Origin: Acidobacteriota bacterium
GTDB lineage: Bacteria; Acidobacteriota; Blastocatellia; RBC074
NCBI GenBank assembly: GCA_016196035.1
Contig: JACPYM010000029.1
Span: 62,001 to 126,000, forward strand
Direction of reading: 5' to 3'
Length of the DNA stretch: 64,000 nt
Made by a program: the position numbers and the translations under genes. How positions within the stretch are numbered: position 1 is the first letter of the stretch; the number at the start of each line of letters is the position of its first letter. The notes beneath the pieces are model-generated. The model was not told where the DNA came from, ran no database searches, and was given only the letters and a program-made list of their open reading frames with translations. This document shows positions 11,641-20,538 of the stretch, one piece after another.

Positions 11641-11921
11641 TGCTTGGTCTGTGGTTGGTATTGCGCGACGAGTTCGGCTTTCTTTTGCGCCCAATACTCC
11701 GGCGTGCCCTCAATCCAGGTATCGTTTTCGATGGCATTGACGAGCAATTGTTCCAACTCCGCTTGGGCTTGGCGTTGTTGGTCGGCACGAATCAGTTGGC
11801 GCAGATAATCGCCTGGCTCGGCCAAGCCTTCCAGCGCTGCCCGCTGTTCGAGGTAGCTTTTCTGCGAGGTCAGCACGGGAATCTTTAAGCTGGTAAGTGT
11901 GTCTTGCGTTTCAGTCTTCAT
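11637..11921 (-). CDS. parD: ParD-family antitoxin
   Basis: 94 aa, preceded by a good SD (GGGAG, 8 nt). The N-terminus (TLTSLKIPVLTSQKSYLEQRAALEG) fits a ribbon-helix-helix DNA-binding part and the C-terminal half is a toxin-binding helix with EYWAQKKAEL. It precedes and overlaps the toxin gene by 4 nt, the usual arrangement for translational coupling and autoregulation. The pair lies directly upstream of the restriction-methylase gene, an accessory-type neighbourhood. Confidence 0.82.
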   Translation of the reverse strand: MKTETQDTLTSLKIPVLTSQKSYLEQRAALEGLAEPGDYLRQLIRADQQRQAQAELEQLLVNAIENDTWIEGTPEYWAQKKAELVAQYQPQTKQ

Positions 11922-12140
11922 CTTAATTCTCCCTCAGTAATTCTCAGTAGTCTCTGTAAGCACAAACGCAATTTGATTATGCCGAAGTCATGTCAAGGCG
12001 ACAAGCATTGTGCCGCTGTTCCAACTGAGCAGCGGCACTTGTCTTTAGTGCTGCGCGACACAGCGGCGATTGCCATTTCGCGGCCTGCCTCGTAAACTGC
12101 GCCCGCATTCGCATTCAAATCCACCTCTAACAGGAAGACT

Positions 12141-13379
12141 ATGAGCAAGAACATTACTCGTCGCACATTTGTCACTACGTCCACGGCATCTGTCATTGCG
12201 ACTGCCGCTAGCGCCCGCCGCGTGCCGGGCGCGAATGGCCGGTTGCGCGTCGGCGTTATCGGCTGTGGCGGTCAGTCGCAGGGCTCGCACATTCCGCCCT
12301 TACTGAAGATGAAAGACAGCGACAACGTAGACATCGTTGCCGTTTGCGATGTTTACCAAAAACGGCTGGATCAGGTCGTCGAAAAGACCGGCGCGAAACC
12401 GTTCAAAGAATACCGCCAGTTGCTCGAGCAGAAAGATATTGATTACGTCACCATCGTCACGCCCGAACACTGGCACGCGCGCATGACGCTGGATGCCGCC
12501 GATGCGGGCAAGCACATCTATTGCGAAAAGCCGATGACGTGGTCTATCGAAGAGGCTAAGAAAGTCGTCGCCAAAATCAAACAGACCGGCGTCAAAATGC
12601 AGGTCGGTGTGCAAGGCATGTCCGATGACTCATACGAAGTGGCGCAAAAGATGATCAAAGAGGGCAAGATCGGCACACCCATCCAGGCGCAGATTGATTA
12701 TTCGCGCAACCACAAGCGCGATTTCTGGGTGGACGATAATCCAGACCAGGACGTCAAACCCGGCGTCAATCTGGACTGGAACGCTTTTCTGGGCCAAGCG
12801 CCGAAACGTCCGTTTGATCTCGACCGCTTTCTGCACTGGCGGCGCTATTGGGATTATTCCGGCGGCATCGCGACCGACCTGTTCGTACACCGCATCACGC
12901 GCATGATTCGCGCGCTCGATTTGAAATTCCCGGATAAGGTTTGCGCCGTGGGCGGCAAGTGGGAGTTTCGTCAGAGTCCGGCGGAGATTCCCGATACGTT
13001 CAACATGATGCTGGATTATCCGCAAGGCCTGTCGGTGGTGGTGCTGTCTTCGATGGCGAATGCCGAGCCAATTCCGCACGTCATTCGCGGCCACGAGGCG
13101 ACGCTCGAATTCACGCGCAGCGGCTTCGTGATTCGCCCCGAAGGCCGCCTGAACAGAGAAGGTGGCAAGGAAGTCATCACGCACCAAAAGACGGGCGGCG
13201 AAGACACCTTGCTGCACCATCGCAACCTGCAAGACGCGATTCGCAATGGCGCGGCGATCAAGACCGATGTGATGACGGGCTATTACGGCATCGTGGCCGT
13301 GCGCATGGCAATTGATTCGTATCGGAAGCGGAAATATATGCGCTGGGACCCGGTCAGGGAGCGTTCGGTCGAAGCATAA
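12141..13379 (+). CDS. Tat-exported Gfo/Idh/MocA family oxidoreductase
   Basis: 412 aa. N-terminal twin-arginine signal ([23 protein letters not shown]) with the RRxF core. The Rossmann NAD(P)-binding motif is [14 protein letters not shown] about residue 38; the conserved CEKPM is about residue 130, and the C-terminal Gfo/Idh domain follows with a [13 protein letters not shown] stretch. Such secreted Gfo/Idh enzymes act on sugars or cyclitols; substrate unknown. SD AGGAAG precedes ATG 12141. It stands alone, flanked downstream by a perfect inverted repeat. Export by Tat fits the tatA gene at 1133-1303. Confidence 0.9.
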   Translation: MSKNITRRTFVTTSTASVIATAASARRVPGANGRLRVGVIGCGGQSQGSHIPPLLKMKDSDNVDIVAVCDVYQKRLDQVVEKTGAKPFKEYRQLLEQKDIDYVTIVTPEHWHARMTLDAADAGKHIYCEKPMTWSIEEAKKVVAKIKQTGVKMQVGVQGMSDDSYEVAQKMIKEGKIGTPIQAQIDYSRNHKRDFWVDDNPDQDVKPGVNLDWNAFLGQAPKRPFDLDRFLHWRRYWDYSGGIATDLFVHRITRMIRALDLKFPDKVCAVGGKWEFRQSPAEIPDTFNMMLDYPQGLSVVVLSSMANAEPIPHVIRGHEATLEFTRSGFVIRPEGRLNREGGKEVITHQKTGGEDTLLHHRNLQDAIRNGAAIKTDVMTGYYGIVAVRMAIDSYRKRKYMRWDPVRERSVEA

Positions 13380-13388
13380 GGCCGGTAC

Positions 13389-13474
13389 GGTACCGCGCGC
13401 GTGAGCAAGCGGAGACTGCACCGTTGCGCCAGTTCGCCTGACTTGACGCGCCGCTTGCTCACGCGCGCGGTACC
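13389..13474. repeat. Perfect inverted repeat beginning in GGTACC
   Basis: Left arm 13389-13412 and right arm 13451-13474 are exact reverse complements over 24 nt, separated by 38 nt. The left arm runs GGTACCGCGCGCGTGAGCAA and on to GCGG. It fills the gap between the convergent oxidoreductase and DUF2156 genes. A single related arm lies at 24097-24120. Confidence 0.9.
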
Positions 13475-13526
13475 GGCTCGGCGTGGCTGGTCGTTTGTAT
13501 TCTTAGCTTGGCTTCAGAGACTTAAT

Positions 13527-14612
13527 TCAAGCCGCCTTGCCCGCCAGCCACTCCAATTCCGTCTGCGCTGCCTTCAGCGTTGCCCGCAACATTGCCCCGA
13601 ACGGCGAGCTTTGCGTGAAGGCCGCCGCGACCGCATACAACGTCAGCGGCGAAAAATGCGCCTCGTTGGCGATGGCGAAGATCGGTTCCCAGCGTTCCGG
13701 TTGAAATTTAGATTTGAAAGCATCCAAACCGTCAAAGTTATAAAACCGCCGCCCGTGCGCACGCACCCAAGCCAGCACCAGGCGCAGCCAAAGCGGGTTG
13801 GGATTCGCGCCAGCCAACGCGCGGTGTGAGAGCGGCGATAGGCCCAGCGTGACGAATTCGCTGCCGTCAGAGGCCAGCGTGCGAATCGCCGTATCAATCA
13901 TCAATTCACTGGTGCCGTTGACGGCACCGCGCCCGCGTATGATCTGTTCGATCAACCAGCCCTGCCGGCGTGGTACGGGCGAAGCGACGACAAATCCGAC
14001 GATCTCATTACGCCGTTCGGCCACAAAGATGCGCCGGTCATAGAGCCGTTCCAACGTCATCGGTTCAATCAAAAAATGCAACGTCGGAAAGCTGCGCGTT
14101 GCCAGCCATTCGCGCAAACAGCGCAACAATTCAGGCGCGCGGCGGGCGCGTTCGACCGGCCATTCGCTGACCGTCACGGCTTTGTTGCGAGCGCGGTTCA
14201 GTTGCGCTTTTAAGGAAGAGCGCTGTTCAAAGGCGCGTGACCATTGCTGCGGTTGCCACGCCGGTTGCGCACCCAGCACGACCATCGAGTGCTTGGCCGA
14301 TTCACGCAGCACGTTTTCTAACCGCGATTCGGCGCAGAAATAACAAACGCGCTGTCCGGCAGCCGTGCTGGCGCTTTCAAATTCGCCGACGACTTCGGCC
14401 AGTCGCGCTTGTTCGCACACAGGCGCGCCCGCGACGATGCGCACGCCGTGGTGTTCGACAAAACCGAGCACCGCGTCACCCGCGGATGAAAACCAATGTG
14501 ATATGCCGGGATTGAGAATCTGGTAGGCTGTCGAGTTCCAGCCGTGGCGCAACACCAGTGCGCGCACGCGCTGCAACTCCGGCGGGATCGTGTTGAACTG
14601 CTGCCACTCCAT
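13527..14612 (-). CDS. DUF2156 (phosphatidylglycerol lysyltransferase C-terminal-like) acyltransferase
   Basis: 361-aa soluble protein without membrane segments. It matches the GNAT-like aminoacyl transfer module seen at the end of MprF and in free DUF2156 proteins: GNSTAYQIL..WFSSAGDAVLGFVEHHGVRIVAGAPVC at the start, a RNKAV segment, and a C-terminal half with YDRRIFVAER, a run ending NGTSELMID, and FYNFDGLDAFKSKFQPERW. Members transfer aminoacyl groups or act in unusual lipid modification. Last gene of the minus-strand run beginning at 19880. No SD of note. Confidence 0.82.
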   Translation of the reverse strand: MEWQQFNTIPPELQRVRALVLRHGWNSTAYQILNPGISHWFSSAGDAVLGFVEHHGVRIVAGAPVCEQARLAEVVGEFESASTAAGQRVCYFCAESRLENVLRESAKHSMVVLGAQPAWQPQQWSRAFEQRSSLKAQLNRARNKAVTVSEWPVERARRAPELLRCLREWLATRSFPTLHFLIEPMTLERLYDRRIFVAERRNEIVGFVVASPVPRRQGWLIEQIIRGRGAVNGTSELMIDTAIRTLASDGSEFVTLGLSPLSHRALAGANPNPLWLRLVLAWVRAHGRRFYNFDGLDAFKSKFQPERWEPIFAIANEAHFSPLTLYAVAAAFTQSSPFGAMLRATLKAAQTELEWLAGKAA

Positions 14613-14641
14613 CTAGCCGGAGTATTGGAGACGGCAGCAAT

Positions 14642-14677
14642 GATTGCAAAAGGGATTGCAAAAGGGATTGCAAAAGG
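14642..14677. repeat. Three exact tandem copies of a 12-mer
   Basis: GATTGCAAAAGG occurs three times head to tail at 14642-14677, in the 75-nt gap between the lactonase stop and the DUF2156 start. A multiple of 3 and slippage-prone; read on the minus strand it is CCTTTTGCAATC. Not coding as far as I can see. Confidence 0.9.
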
Positions 14678-14687
14678 GGCCGTCGCC

Positions 14688-15578
14688 TCAACCCGCGTAT
14701 TCGTTCATTGGCAAGCCGCACACGCCGGGACGACATTTGAAAATACTCCCCGCCAATGGCTGTCCGGCCAGCTTCTCCGCGCTCAGCCGCGTGCGCGCCG
14801 ACGTGATGTAAAGCGTCCCAAAATCCGCGCCGCCAAACACACACGACGTTGGGCGCGACACCGGCACTTTGATCTCGGCCAACTCTTCGCCCGTTTGCGG
14901 ATTCCAGCGGCAAATGTGCCCGCCATCCCAATGCGCGACCCAGAGCATGCCCTCTTCATCAATCGTCATCCCGTCGGGATAGCCGTGCGCGCTGCCGTCC
15001 ACGCGAATCACCTCGCGCCGGTTGGCAAGCGCGCCGCTTACCTTATCGTAGTCATACGCGACCACGCACTGCTGCGGCGAATCAATGTAGTACATCGTCC
15101 GTTCGTCGCGCGTCCACGCCAGGCCATTCGAAATCCACACGCCCGGTTCTTTCAACACAACGTTGTGGTTGGCATTCAGGCACCAGAGATTGCCTTGGCC
15201 TTCGCCGTGGTCTTCGTCCAGCGCCAGCGAACCGGCCCAGAACCGGCCCGCCGGATCGCACTTGCCATCGTTAAACCGATTGCCCGGCAGATGTGATTCG
15301 GCATCCGCGATGGGTGTGAGGGCGCCGGTTGCCAAGTCCAGCGCCGCAAAGCCGCTTTTCAAGGCCAGCACCAAACCGCCTGCTGCTTTGACCGCTGCCG
15401 AACCGACGAACTCGCCCACGTTGATGACGCGATGCGCCCGCGTGGCCGGGTTGTAAATGTGAACGCGGTAGCCCTCAATGTCTACCCAATAGAGTTGCTG
15501 TGTGCGCCAGTCCCAAACCGGCCCTTCGCCCAACAGTGAGTCGTGCTGGAATTCCAATTCTGCTGTAAGTGCTGACAT
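14688..15578 (-). CDS. SMP-30/gluconolactonase/LRE family protein
   Basis: 296-aa six-bladed beta-propeller. The metal ligands of the family are visible: Glu in LLGEGPVWDW near residue 18, Asn in SNGLAW near residue 150, and Asp in the YPDGMTIDEEGMLWVAHWDGG loop near residue 200. Such enzymes hydrolyse sugar lactones. SD AAGGA precedes ATG 15578. No signal peptide, so cytosolic. It is downstream of the CHAT gene but separated by a 27-bp inverted repeat, so co-transcription is uncertain. Confidence 0.92.
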   Translation of the reverse strand: MSALTAELEFQHDSLLGEGPVWDWRTQQLYWVDIEGYRVHIYNPATRAHRVINVGEFVGSAAVKAAGGLVLALKSGFAALDLATGALTPIADAESHLPGNRFNDGKCDPAGRFWAGSLALDEDHGEGQGNLWCLNANHNVVLKEPGVWISNGLAWTRDERTMYYIDSPQQCVVAYDYDKVSGALANRREVIRVDGSAHGYPDGMTIDEEGMLWVAHWDGGHICRWNPQTGEELAEIKVPVSRPTSCVFGGADFGTLYITSARTRLSAEKLAGQPLAGSIFKCRPGVCGLPMNEYAG

Positions 15579-15599
15579 GAAGTTGATCCTTGGTTAGTG

Positions 15600-15692
15600 A
15601 TGTCCGGCAAGCTGCCAGCTTGCCGGACGCTTAGCAGTAAAACCCATTGTTCGCCAGCCGCGACCCCGGCAAGCTGGCAGCTTGCCGGACAT
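15600..15692. repeat. Perfect 27-bp inverted repeat with self-palindromic arms
   Basis: Left arm 15600-15626 and right arm 15666-15692 are exact reverse complements. Each arm contains CCGGCAAGCT..AGCTTGCCGG, a near-perfect palindrome by itself. It separates the CHAT gene stop from the lactonase start. Unlike most of the others the outer edge reads ATGTCCGG, not GTAC. Confidence 0.9.
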
Positions 15693-15702
15693 CCTGGCGG
15701 CT

Positions 15703-18312
15703 TCAGCGCGCCGCGCCCACCAACACAAACGGCGCCCAGTAATACGGATGCCGCCACGCCGGTTGTTGTCCGCGCAATAATTCCAGCTTGGCTTGGCGCA
15801 AGGCGTCGTCCTTGTTTTGTCCTTGCCGCAGATTTTTATAAAACGCCTTCATCAGCGAGGCCGTGGCGATGTCGTTGACGTTCCAGAGGCTAACGACGAC
15901 GCTTTCGGCCCCGGCGTAAAGAAACGCGCGCGTTAAACCGATGATGCCTTCGCCGTAAAGCATGTGGCCCAGACCCGTGCGGCAGGCCGAGAGCGTGACC
16001 AGCTCGGCGTTCAGTTTCAGCCGCATCACTTCGGCCATTTGCAACGCGCCGTCTTCTCTTTTGTCATTCGCTTGATCGTCAACCGGAGCCGACAACACGA
16101 TGGCCGAGCGCGCCGGGAATTCTTCGTCCACCAGCGCGTGCGTGGCGAAATGTACGTAGCGGTATTGGCCGAGCGCTGCGGCCTTGACGCTCCCCTCGGT
16201 TGCTTCCGCGCCGAGCAGCACGCGACGTTCGTTGGCGGGGAACAGCGCGGCGATTTCGTTGACCTCGTTGCGCGTGTACGGCAATGGCCGTAAGTCGGGG
16301 CCGCGCTCATTGTGTTGGATCGTCGGTACGCTTTCGGTTTCGGTTTTGGCATAGACCGGATCGCCGAACGCGATGAGACCCTTTGCCTCAGCCACGTTGG
16401 TTTTGAGCGCACGCAACGCGGCCAGGGCCGAAGCCGAGGGTGCATAACTGATGGCGAAACGTTCGAGCAGGAAGGCGGACGCGCCACGTTGCGTTTTGCC
16501 TGCCAGCGTCTCAAACGGCAAATAGGCCAGTACGCCATCGGGCACGATGATCAGTTTGCGCGCGGCGGTCAGGCGCGCTTCCAGCGGTTGAAAGAGCTTT
16601 TCATACAGCAACTGGCTTTGCGCTTTGAGCTTCGCTATGGCCTGCGCCGCCGTGGTCGAGTTGACCTTGGCGGAAGAGGCCGCGCGAAAGGCCGTGACCA
16701 GCGGCTCCAATTCTTTGCGCGGCGGCAGCGTAACCGCAGCCAGCCTGCCGGCTTGCAATACCCAAGCGAAAGAGCGCTCTTCGCCCAAGACGAATTCGAC
16801 GAGCGCTGTTTCTTGATCCGGCAATTCTGCCGCGACACGCGCAAAGCCAAGCGAGGGCGGCGCTTTGACGCTGGCATAACGCGGGTCGGCGCGGCGCAAT
16901 TCCAAGCGGTACAGTTCCAGCGCGCTCTCGGCTTCGGCGAGTTGGCGTTTCAACTGTGCTTCCTGTTCAGGCGCGAGTTCCGGCTGCCACAACTCGCGTT
17001 GAATCGCGGAGACTTGCTCAAAAAGCAGGTCTTCACGTTCCTGCTGCGCCGGGGTCAGTTCTTCTTCTGCTTCCAACCCGGTTTCGGCCAGCACATCCAG
17101 AAAGGCGCGCGCGTGATATGACTCGGCGACCTCAAAAGCTTCTTCGTGGCGCGCTTGATTGAGCAGCAGGGCAATCGCGCCGGCAAAGACCTGCTGGCGC
17201 GAGGCGACGATGCCAGCGCGCGAAATTTCAGTCGGGATCGAATGCGCGCGGGCCTCTTCGATGGCGGCGAGCGCCGCGCGGTAACTGGCGAGCGCATCAG
17301 CGGGCTGCCCCAGCTTGCGTTGTGCTTCGGCCAAGGTGGCGTGGTAGCGGGCTTCCAGATGTTTGTTCCCGCCCGTGCGCTGCAAAATGCTCAGGGCTTG
17401 TTTCGCCGCCTCGCGCGCGCCCGGTGCATTGCCGGATTTGAGTTGCGTTGCGGCGTAATCACCCAGCACCAGCGCTTCGGGTTGCGGCAGGCGCAACGTG
17501 CGCACGATGCGCAGCGCCTGCTCAAAAAGCGCTGCGGCTTTGGCGGGCTGCTCGAGCGCGGCGTGCACGGTGGCGAGTTGATAGTACAGTTCGGCGTGCG
17601 GGAAGGCGGCGGGCACGCGCGCCAGCAACGCTTGCGCCTGTTGGCCGTATTGCAACGCGGTTTGCCAATTGCCGCGCCCTTTCTCGACGGCGACCAACCG
17701 GCGCAAGACGGTGGCTTCGGTTTCCTGGTCGGCCACCGTGCGGGCGATAGGCAAGGCGCGTTGCAGGTGCGACATGGCCTGGGCAAAGTCGCCGGTCTCG
17801 GCAAAGACTGCGCCCAGGCGGGCGAGGGCGCGCGCTTCGCCCGCTTGATCCTGGCGCTGGCGATAGAGTTGCAGGGTTTGCTGAAAGCAAAACAGCGCAT
17901 CGGCATAGCGGCCTGACTGCAACAACAGCCCGCCCGCGCGCGATAGCGCATTGGTTTGCAAGGGGCCGATACCCGCTTCATCGGCGTTGAGCGAAGCTTG
18001 TTTGAACAAGCGAATGGCTTCGTTCATGCGGCCCGTGTGAAAGGCCGCGAGGGCCAGCAAATTGGTGGCACGCGCCTGTCGCGCTTTGTCGCCTTGTTCT
18101 TGGCTCAACCTAAGGGCCTGATTGGCGGCTTGATAAGCGGGCAAAAAGTTTTTGTTCTGTAAGTGCCGGGCGGCGGTTTTGAGCAGTTGTTCAGCGTTGG
18201 CGGATTGGGCCGGTGTTTGCGGATTGGAGCGGCGGGCTTGCAGATGGGCAGAGCACGGCAACGACAGGCAAATCAACGCCAGCAGACCCAGCAAAAACGC
18301 CATTCGCTTCAT
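15703..18312 (-). CDS. Exported TPR-CHAT (caspase-like) protein
   Basis: 869 aa from ATG 18312 (GGGAG 9 nt upstream); the frame continues to 18339 without SD. N-terminal signal peptide MKRMAFLLGLLALICLSLPCSAH, so exported. Residues about 40-400 are tandem TPR helices (LLKTAARHLQNKNFLPAYQAANQALRL and similar). The C-terminal about 300 residues form a CHAT domain: catalytic His in VHFATHALV and Cys in TLSACRTGLGHM, followed by GLTRAFLYAGAESVVVSLWNVND. CHAT domains are caspase-superfamily cysteine proteases. Third gene after the sigma and anti-sigma genes; a 38-bp inverted repeat sits between it and the anti-sigma gene. Confidence 0.92.
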   Translation of the reverse strand: MKRMAFLLGLLALICLSLPCSAHLQARRSNPQTPAQSANAEQLLKTAARHLQNKNFLPAYQAANQALRLSQEQGDKARQARATNLLALAAFHTGRMNEAIRLFKQASLNADEAGIGPLQTNALSRAGGLLLQSGRYADALFCFQQTLQLYRQRQDQAGEARALARLGAVFAETGDFAQAMSHLQRALPIARTVADQETEATVLRRLVAVEKGRGNWQTALQYGQQAQALLARVPAAFPHAELYYQLATVHAALEQPAKAAALFEQALRIVRTLRLPQPEALVLGDYAATQLKSGNAPGAREAAKQALSILQRTGGNKHLEARYHATLAEAQRKLGQPADALASYRAALAAIEEARAHSIPTEISRAGIVASRQQVFAGAIALLLNQARHEEAFEVAESYHARAFLDVLAETGLEAEEELTPAQQEREDLLFEQVSAIQRELWQPELAPEQEAQLKRQLAEAESALELYRLELRRADPRYASVKAPPSLGFARVAAELPDQETALVEFVLGEERSFAWVLQAGRLAAVTLPPRKELEPLVTAFRAASSAKVNSTTAAQAIAKLKAQSQLLYEKLFQPLEARLTAARKLIIVPDGVLAYLPFETLAGKTQRGASAFLLERFAISYAPSASALAALRALKTNVAEAKGLIAFGDPVYAKTETESVPTIQHNERGPDLRPLPYTRNEVNEIAALFPANERRVLLGAEATEGSVKAAALGQYRYVHFATHALVDEEFPARSAIVLSAPVDDQANDKREDGALQMAEVMRLKLNAELVTLSACRTGLGHMLYGEGIIGLTRAFLYAGAESVVVSLWNVNDIATASLMKAFYKNLRQGQNKDDALRQAKLELLRGQQPAWRHPYYWAPFVLVGAAR

Positions 18313-18326
18313 CGTTGCAACTCCCG

Positions 18327-18450
18327 CCTGGGTACGCACCGCTTCCAGCGTGCGGGCTTGGCAGAGAACGAATGAATGCCAGGGGGAAACCCTATCGGCA
18401 TCAATGCGTCCGCTGCCAAGCCCGCACGCTGGAAGCGGTGCGTACCCAGG
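18327..18450. repeat. Perfect 38-bp inverted repeat, family copy 1
   Basis: Left arm 18327-18364 and right arm 18413-18450 are exact reverse complements (38 nt). The arm starts CCTGGGTACGCACCGCTTCC. A second copy at 57152-57259 has the same first 29 nt but a different loop. The loop here has its own small hairpin (ATGCC..GGCAT). It lies inside the sigma-antisigma-CHAT gene run. Confidence 0.93.
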
Positions 18451-18453
18451 TTG

Positions 18454-19266
18454 TCACGGCTTCTGAACTTGTAATTTATATTCGCCGACCAACTCGCGCT
18501 GGCCGTCGTGTAAGCCGTAACACTTCACCACATATTTGCCGGTCTGTAAAAGGTTGGCGGGCACACTGGCTGAAATGGCCCCGCGTGGGCTGGCTTTGCC
18601 GCTGTTGACGGTCGTGACCAGCCGTTTGGAGTTGTCGAAGAGTTGAAACTGAAAGCCGGAATACGAACTGTTGGGCTCGACTTCAATACGCAGCGCGGCG
18701 CTGGCCGCGTTCGCGGGAATGGTCAGTTGATTGCCGCCGCCGCTGCCATCGCGTTCGGAATCCAAAAAGACGACGGGCGCTTTGCCGGGCGCAAGGTCGG
18801 GCGTTTGGGGCGGGCGGTTTTGCGCCAGCAGGTCGGGTTGATTTTGCAGCTTCGGGCGCGCACCGGGCGTAGGTGTGGAGGTTGTTCCTGGCGTGACTGC
18901 CGGGTGGGGTGTTGGCGTCGGCGTTTGCTGAATGGCCAGTTCCTGACGCGGCGCAGAGTTTTGTTTGAACAACAGCCAGCCAAACGCCACGGCCAGCGCC
19001 AGCCCGGTGGCGACGGCAAAACCGAGCGCGGGTTTGAACAGTACCACTCGCCAGGGCCACCAGCGCTCCGCCACGCTTTCGGCCAGTAAGCCTTGGCGAG
19101 ACGCTTGCCGGACACCGGCCACAAAACGCGCGGTCATTTCCACCTGCTCAAAGCATTCCTCACAGCCAAAATAATGTTCCTGGAACGCGCGCCGCTCGTC
19201 AGGCGTGAGTTGGCGCCGCACGAAGCGTTCGACGATCTCGCCCTGTTGTACCTCTTGGTGCGTCAT
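18454..19266 (-). CDS. Anti-sigma factor-like zinc-finger membrane protein
   Basis: 270 aa. Residues about 10-42 carry an anti-sigma ZAS-like motif, HYFGCEECFEQV (H-x3-C-x2-C), after LTPDERRAFQE. One membrane helix about residues 80-100 (ALGFAVATGLALAVAFGWLLF). A long P/T-rich linker (TPTPTPHPAVTPGTTSTPTPG) leads to an extracytoplasmic beta-rich domain of about 110 residues. It is 38 nt behind the ECF sigma gene. By position and motif it likely holds that sigma factor at the membrane and releases it on an extracytoplasmic signal. Confidence 0.82.
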   Translation of the reverse strand: MTHQEVQQGEIVERFVRRQLTPDERRAFQEHYFGCEECFEQVEMTARFVAGVRQASRQGLLAESVAERWWPWRVVLFKPALGFAVATGLALAVAFGWLLFKQNSAPRQELAIQQTPTPTPHPAVTPGTTSTPTPGARPKLQNQPDLLAQNRPPQTPDLAPGKAPVVFLDSERDGSGGGNQLTIPANAASAALRIEVEPNSSYSGFQFQLFDNSKRLVTTVNSGKASPRGAISASVPANLLQTGKYVVKCYGLHDGQRELVGEYKLQVQKP

Positions 19267-19304
19267 GGTTTCTGTTGCTTAGTGCAGCGAGTTGCCCGTT
19301 TGTA

Positions 19305-19880
19305 TCACTTTATTTTTCGAGCACGCGTCATTTTCTGATAAAGCTCCCGAAAGCTCTGCAACGCGCGCGATTTGATCAGCCGCAAGCGTTCTTCTTTGAT
19401 GCCCAGCTTTTGTGCAATCTCCGGGTTCGGCAGCTCTTCGTAATAATACATGCGCAAAAACTGTTGCTCGCGCGGCTTCAACTGGCGGGCGAGTTCCTTC
19501 AACGCGCGGCCCGTCTCGGCATCCAGCAGCGCCTGTTCCAGCGAGCCGTCGCCCGCGCTGTCGTATTCATAATCTTCCAGCGAATCCACGCGATACTTTT
19601 GCCGCACAAGCTCGCGCACGACGTTGAGCGTGATGCCGACGATAAATGAAGGCAGTGAATCAGCCGAACGCAACTTGTCTTGCCGCAGCGCCTGAATCAC
19701 ACGCAAGAAAGTTTCGGCCCGCGCATCCTCGGCGTCTTCTTTTGAGTGGGTTTCGCTAAGCGCGGTGAAGTAAACGCGCGTCGAGAACTTTTGATAGAGC
19801 ACGGCTTCCGCCTCGGCCTCGCCTTGGCGGATGCGGGTGACGATTTCCTGATTGGTGAGGATTTCCGCGCGGGTGTGCAT
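19305..19880 (-). CDS. ECF RNA polymerase sigma factor
   Basis: 191 aa. Region 2 (AVLYQKFSTRVYFTALSETHSKEDAEDARAETFLRVIQAL) and region 4 (LKPREQQFLRMYYYEELPNPEIAQKLGIKEERLRLIKSRALQ) of a group IV sigma-70 factor are clear. Start at ATG 19880; a longer frame to 20264 would run through an inverted repeat. First gene of a run with the anti-sigma and TPR-CHAT genes, which implies co-regulated expression of the CHAT protein in response to envelope signals (inference). Confidence 0.9.
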   Translation of the reverse strand: MHTRAEILTNQEIVTRIRQGEAEAEAVLYQKFSTRVYFTALSETHSKEDAEDARAETFLRVIQALRQDKLRSADSLPSFIVGITLNVVRELVRQKYRVDSLEDYEYDSAGDGSLEQALLDAETGRALKELARQLKPREQQFLRMYYYEELPNPEIAQKLGIKEERLRLIKSRALQSFRELYQKMTRARKIK

Positions 19881-19927
19881 ACGGGCGGGGATTCTACTCA
19901 AAGCCCGCCAAGAGCGATAGGGTGAGA

Positions 19928-20030
19928 CAGTACGGGGAGCGTGAGCGACCTGAGTCCCGGTAATCGAAGCATTGAAGGAAAGCCAAACCGCCTGACACCA
20001 AGACTCAGGTCGCTCACGCTCCCCGTACTG
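19928..20030. repeat. Perfect 28-bp inverted repeat starting CAGTACGGGGAGCG
   Basis: Left arm 19928-19955 and right arm 20003-20030 are exact reverse complements over 28 nt with a 47-nt loop. It lies just upstream of the ECF sigma gene. A related but decayed element occurs at 32619-32694. The rest of the 19881-20176 gap shows nothing else identifiable. Confidence 0.9.
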
Positions 20031-20176
20031 TTTGGGGGCTTCCCAAGAAAAAATAAAAAGCCCAAAAAAGTTTGATACACCTTGCGGCCCCGCCGCACTA
20101 CTTACCGAACAAGCAAGCCGGAGCTGAGGCCGGTTGAAAGATTGAAACAGTTGAAACGAAGCAAAGGAGCTATGAA

Positions 20177-20419
20177 ATGAAAAGGACGACGTTCGCCAGC
20201 GCAGTGTTGAGTTTGATGATGGCCTGTTCGACCGTGGGCTTGGGCCAGAGCAAGGCCAAAGCACGCGTCAAACCGCCAGTCAAAGGCGGCGGGCAGATTT
20301 GCACCGGTTGCTGCGATCCCTGCTATTCCGATGACTGGTGGAAAATCCGGCAGCCGCAATCAAACGCCCCCAATGCAAAGGCAACCAAGTCCACCCGCGC
20401 CAGGAAAGGCAATCGCTAG
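20177..20419 (+). CDS. Small exported cysteine-rich protein, unknown
   Basis: 80 aa. Signal peptide MKRTTFASAVLSLMMACSTVGLGQ, then a basic linker and a cysteine-rich knot ICTGCCDPCYSDDWW, ending in a basic tail. SD AAAGGAG precedes ATG. Not recognised. The CxxCCxxC spacing could bind metal or form disulphides after export. First of three small exported proteins in a row. Confidence 0.65.
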   Translation: MKRTTFASAVLSLMMACSTVGLGQSKAKARVKPPVKGGGQICTGCCDPCYSDDWWKIRQPQSNAPNAKATKSTRARKGNR

Positions 20420-20502
20420 TCCCGGCGCGGGCACCTAACGCAACTGTTTAACCGCGCGGCCACGGGCCGTTGTAACCGTTGATCACTGAGAAACAACAAA
20501 AC

Positions 20503-20521
20503 GACCGGGCCACGCCCGGTC
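20503..20521 (+). promoter_or_regulatory. Leader hairpin next to the SD of the 20539 gene
   Basis: GACCGGGC-CAC-GCCCGGTC is a perfect 8-bp stem with a 3-nt loop, ending 2 nt before the AAGGAG SD of the 20539 gene. It may end the upstream transcript or control translation. Confidence 0.55.
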
Positions 20522-20538
20522 ACAAGGAGATTACAGCT

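Noticed and set aside
14642-14677. CRISPR array
   Set aside because: Exact tandem repeats without spacers; period 12 is too short.
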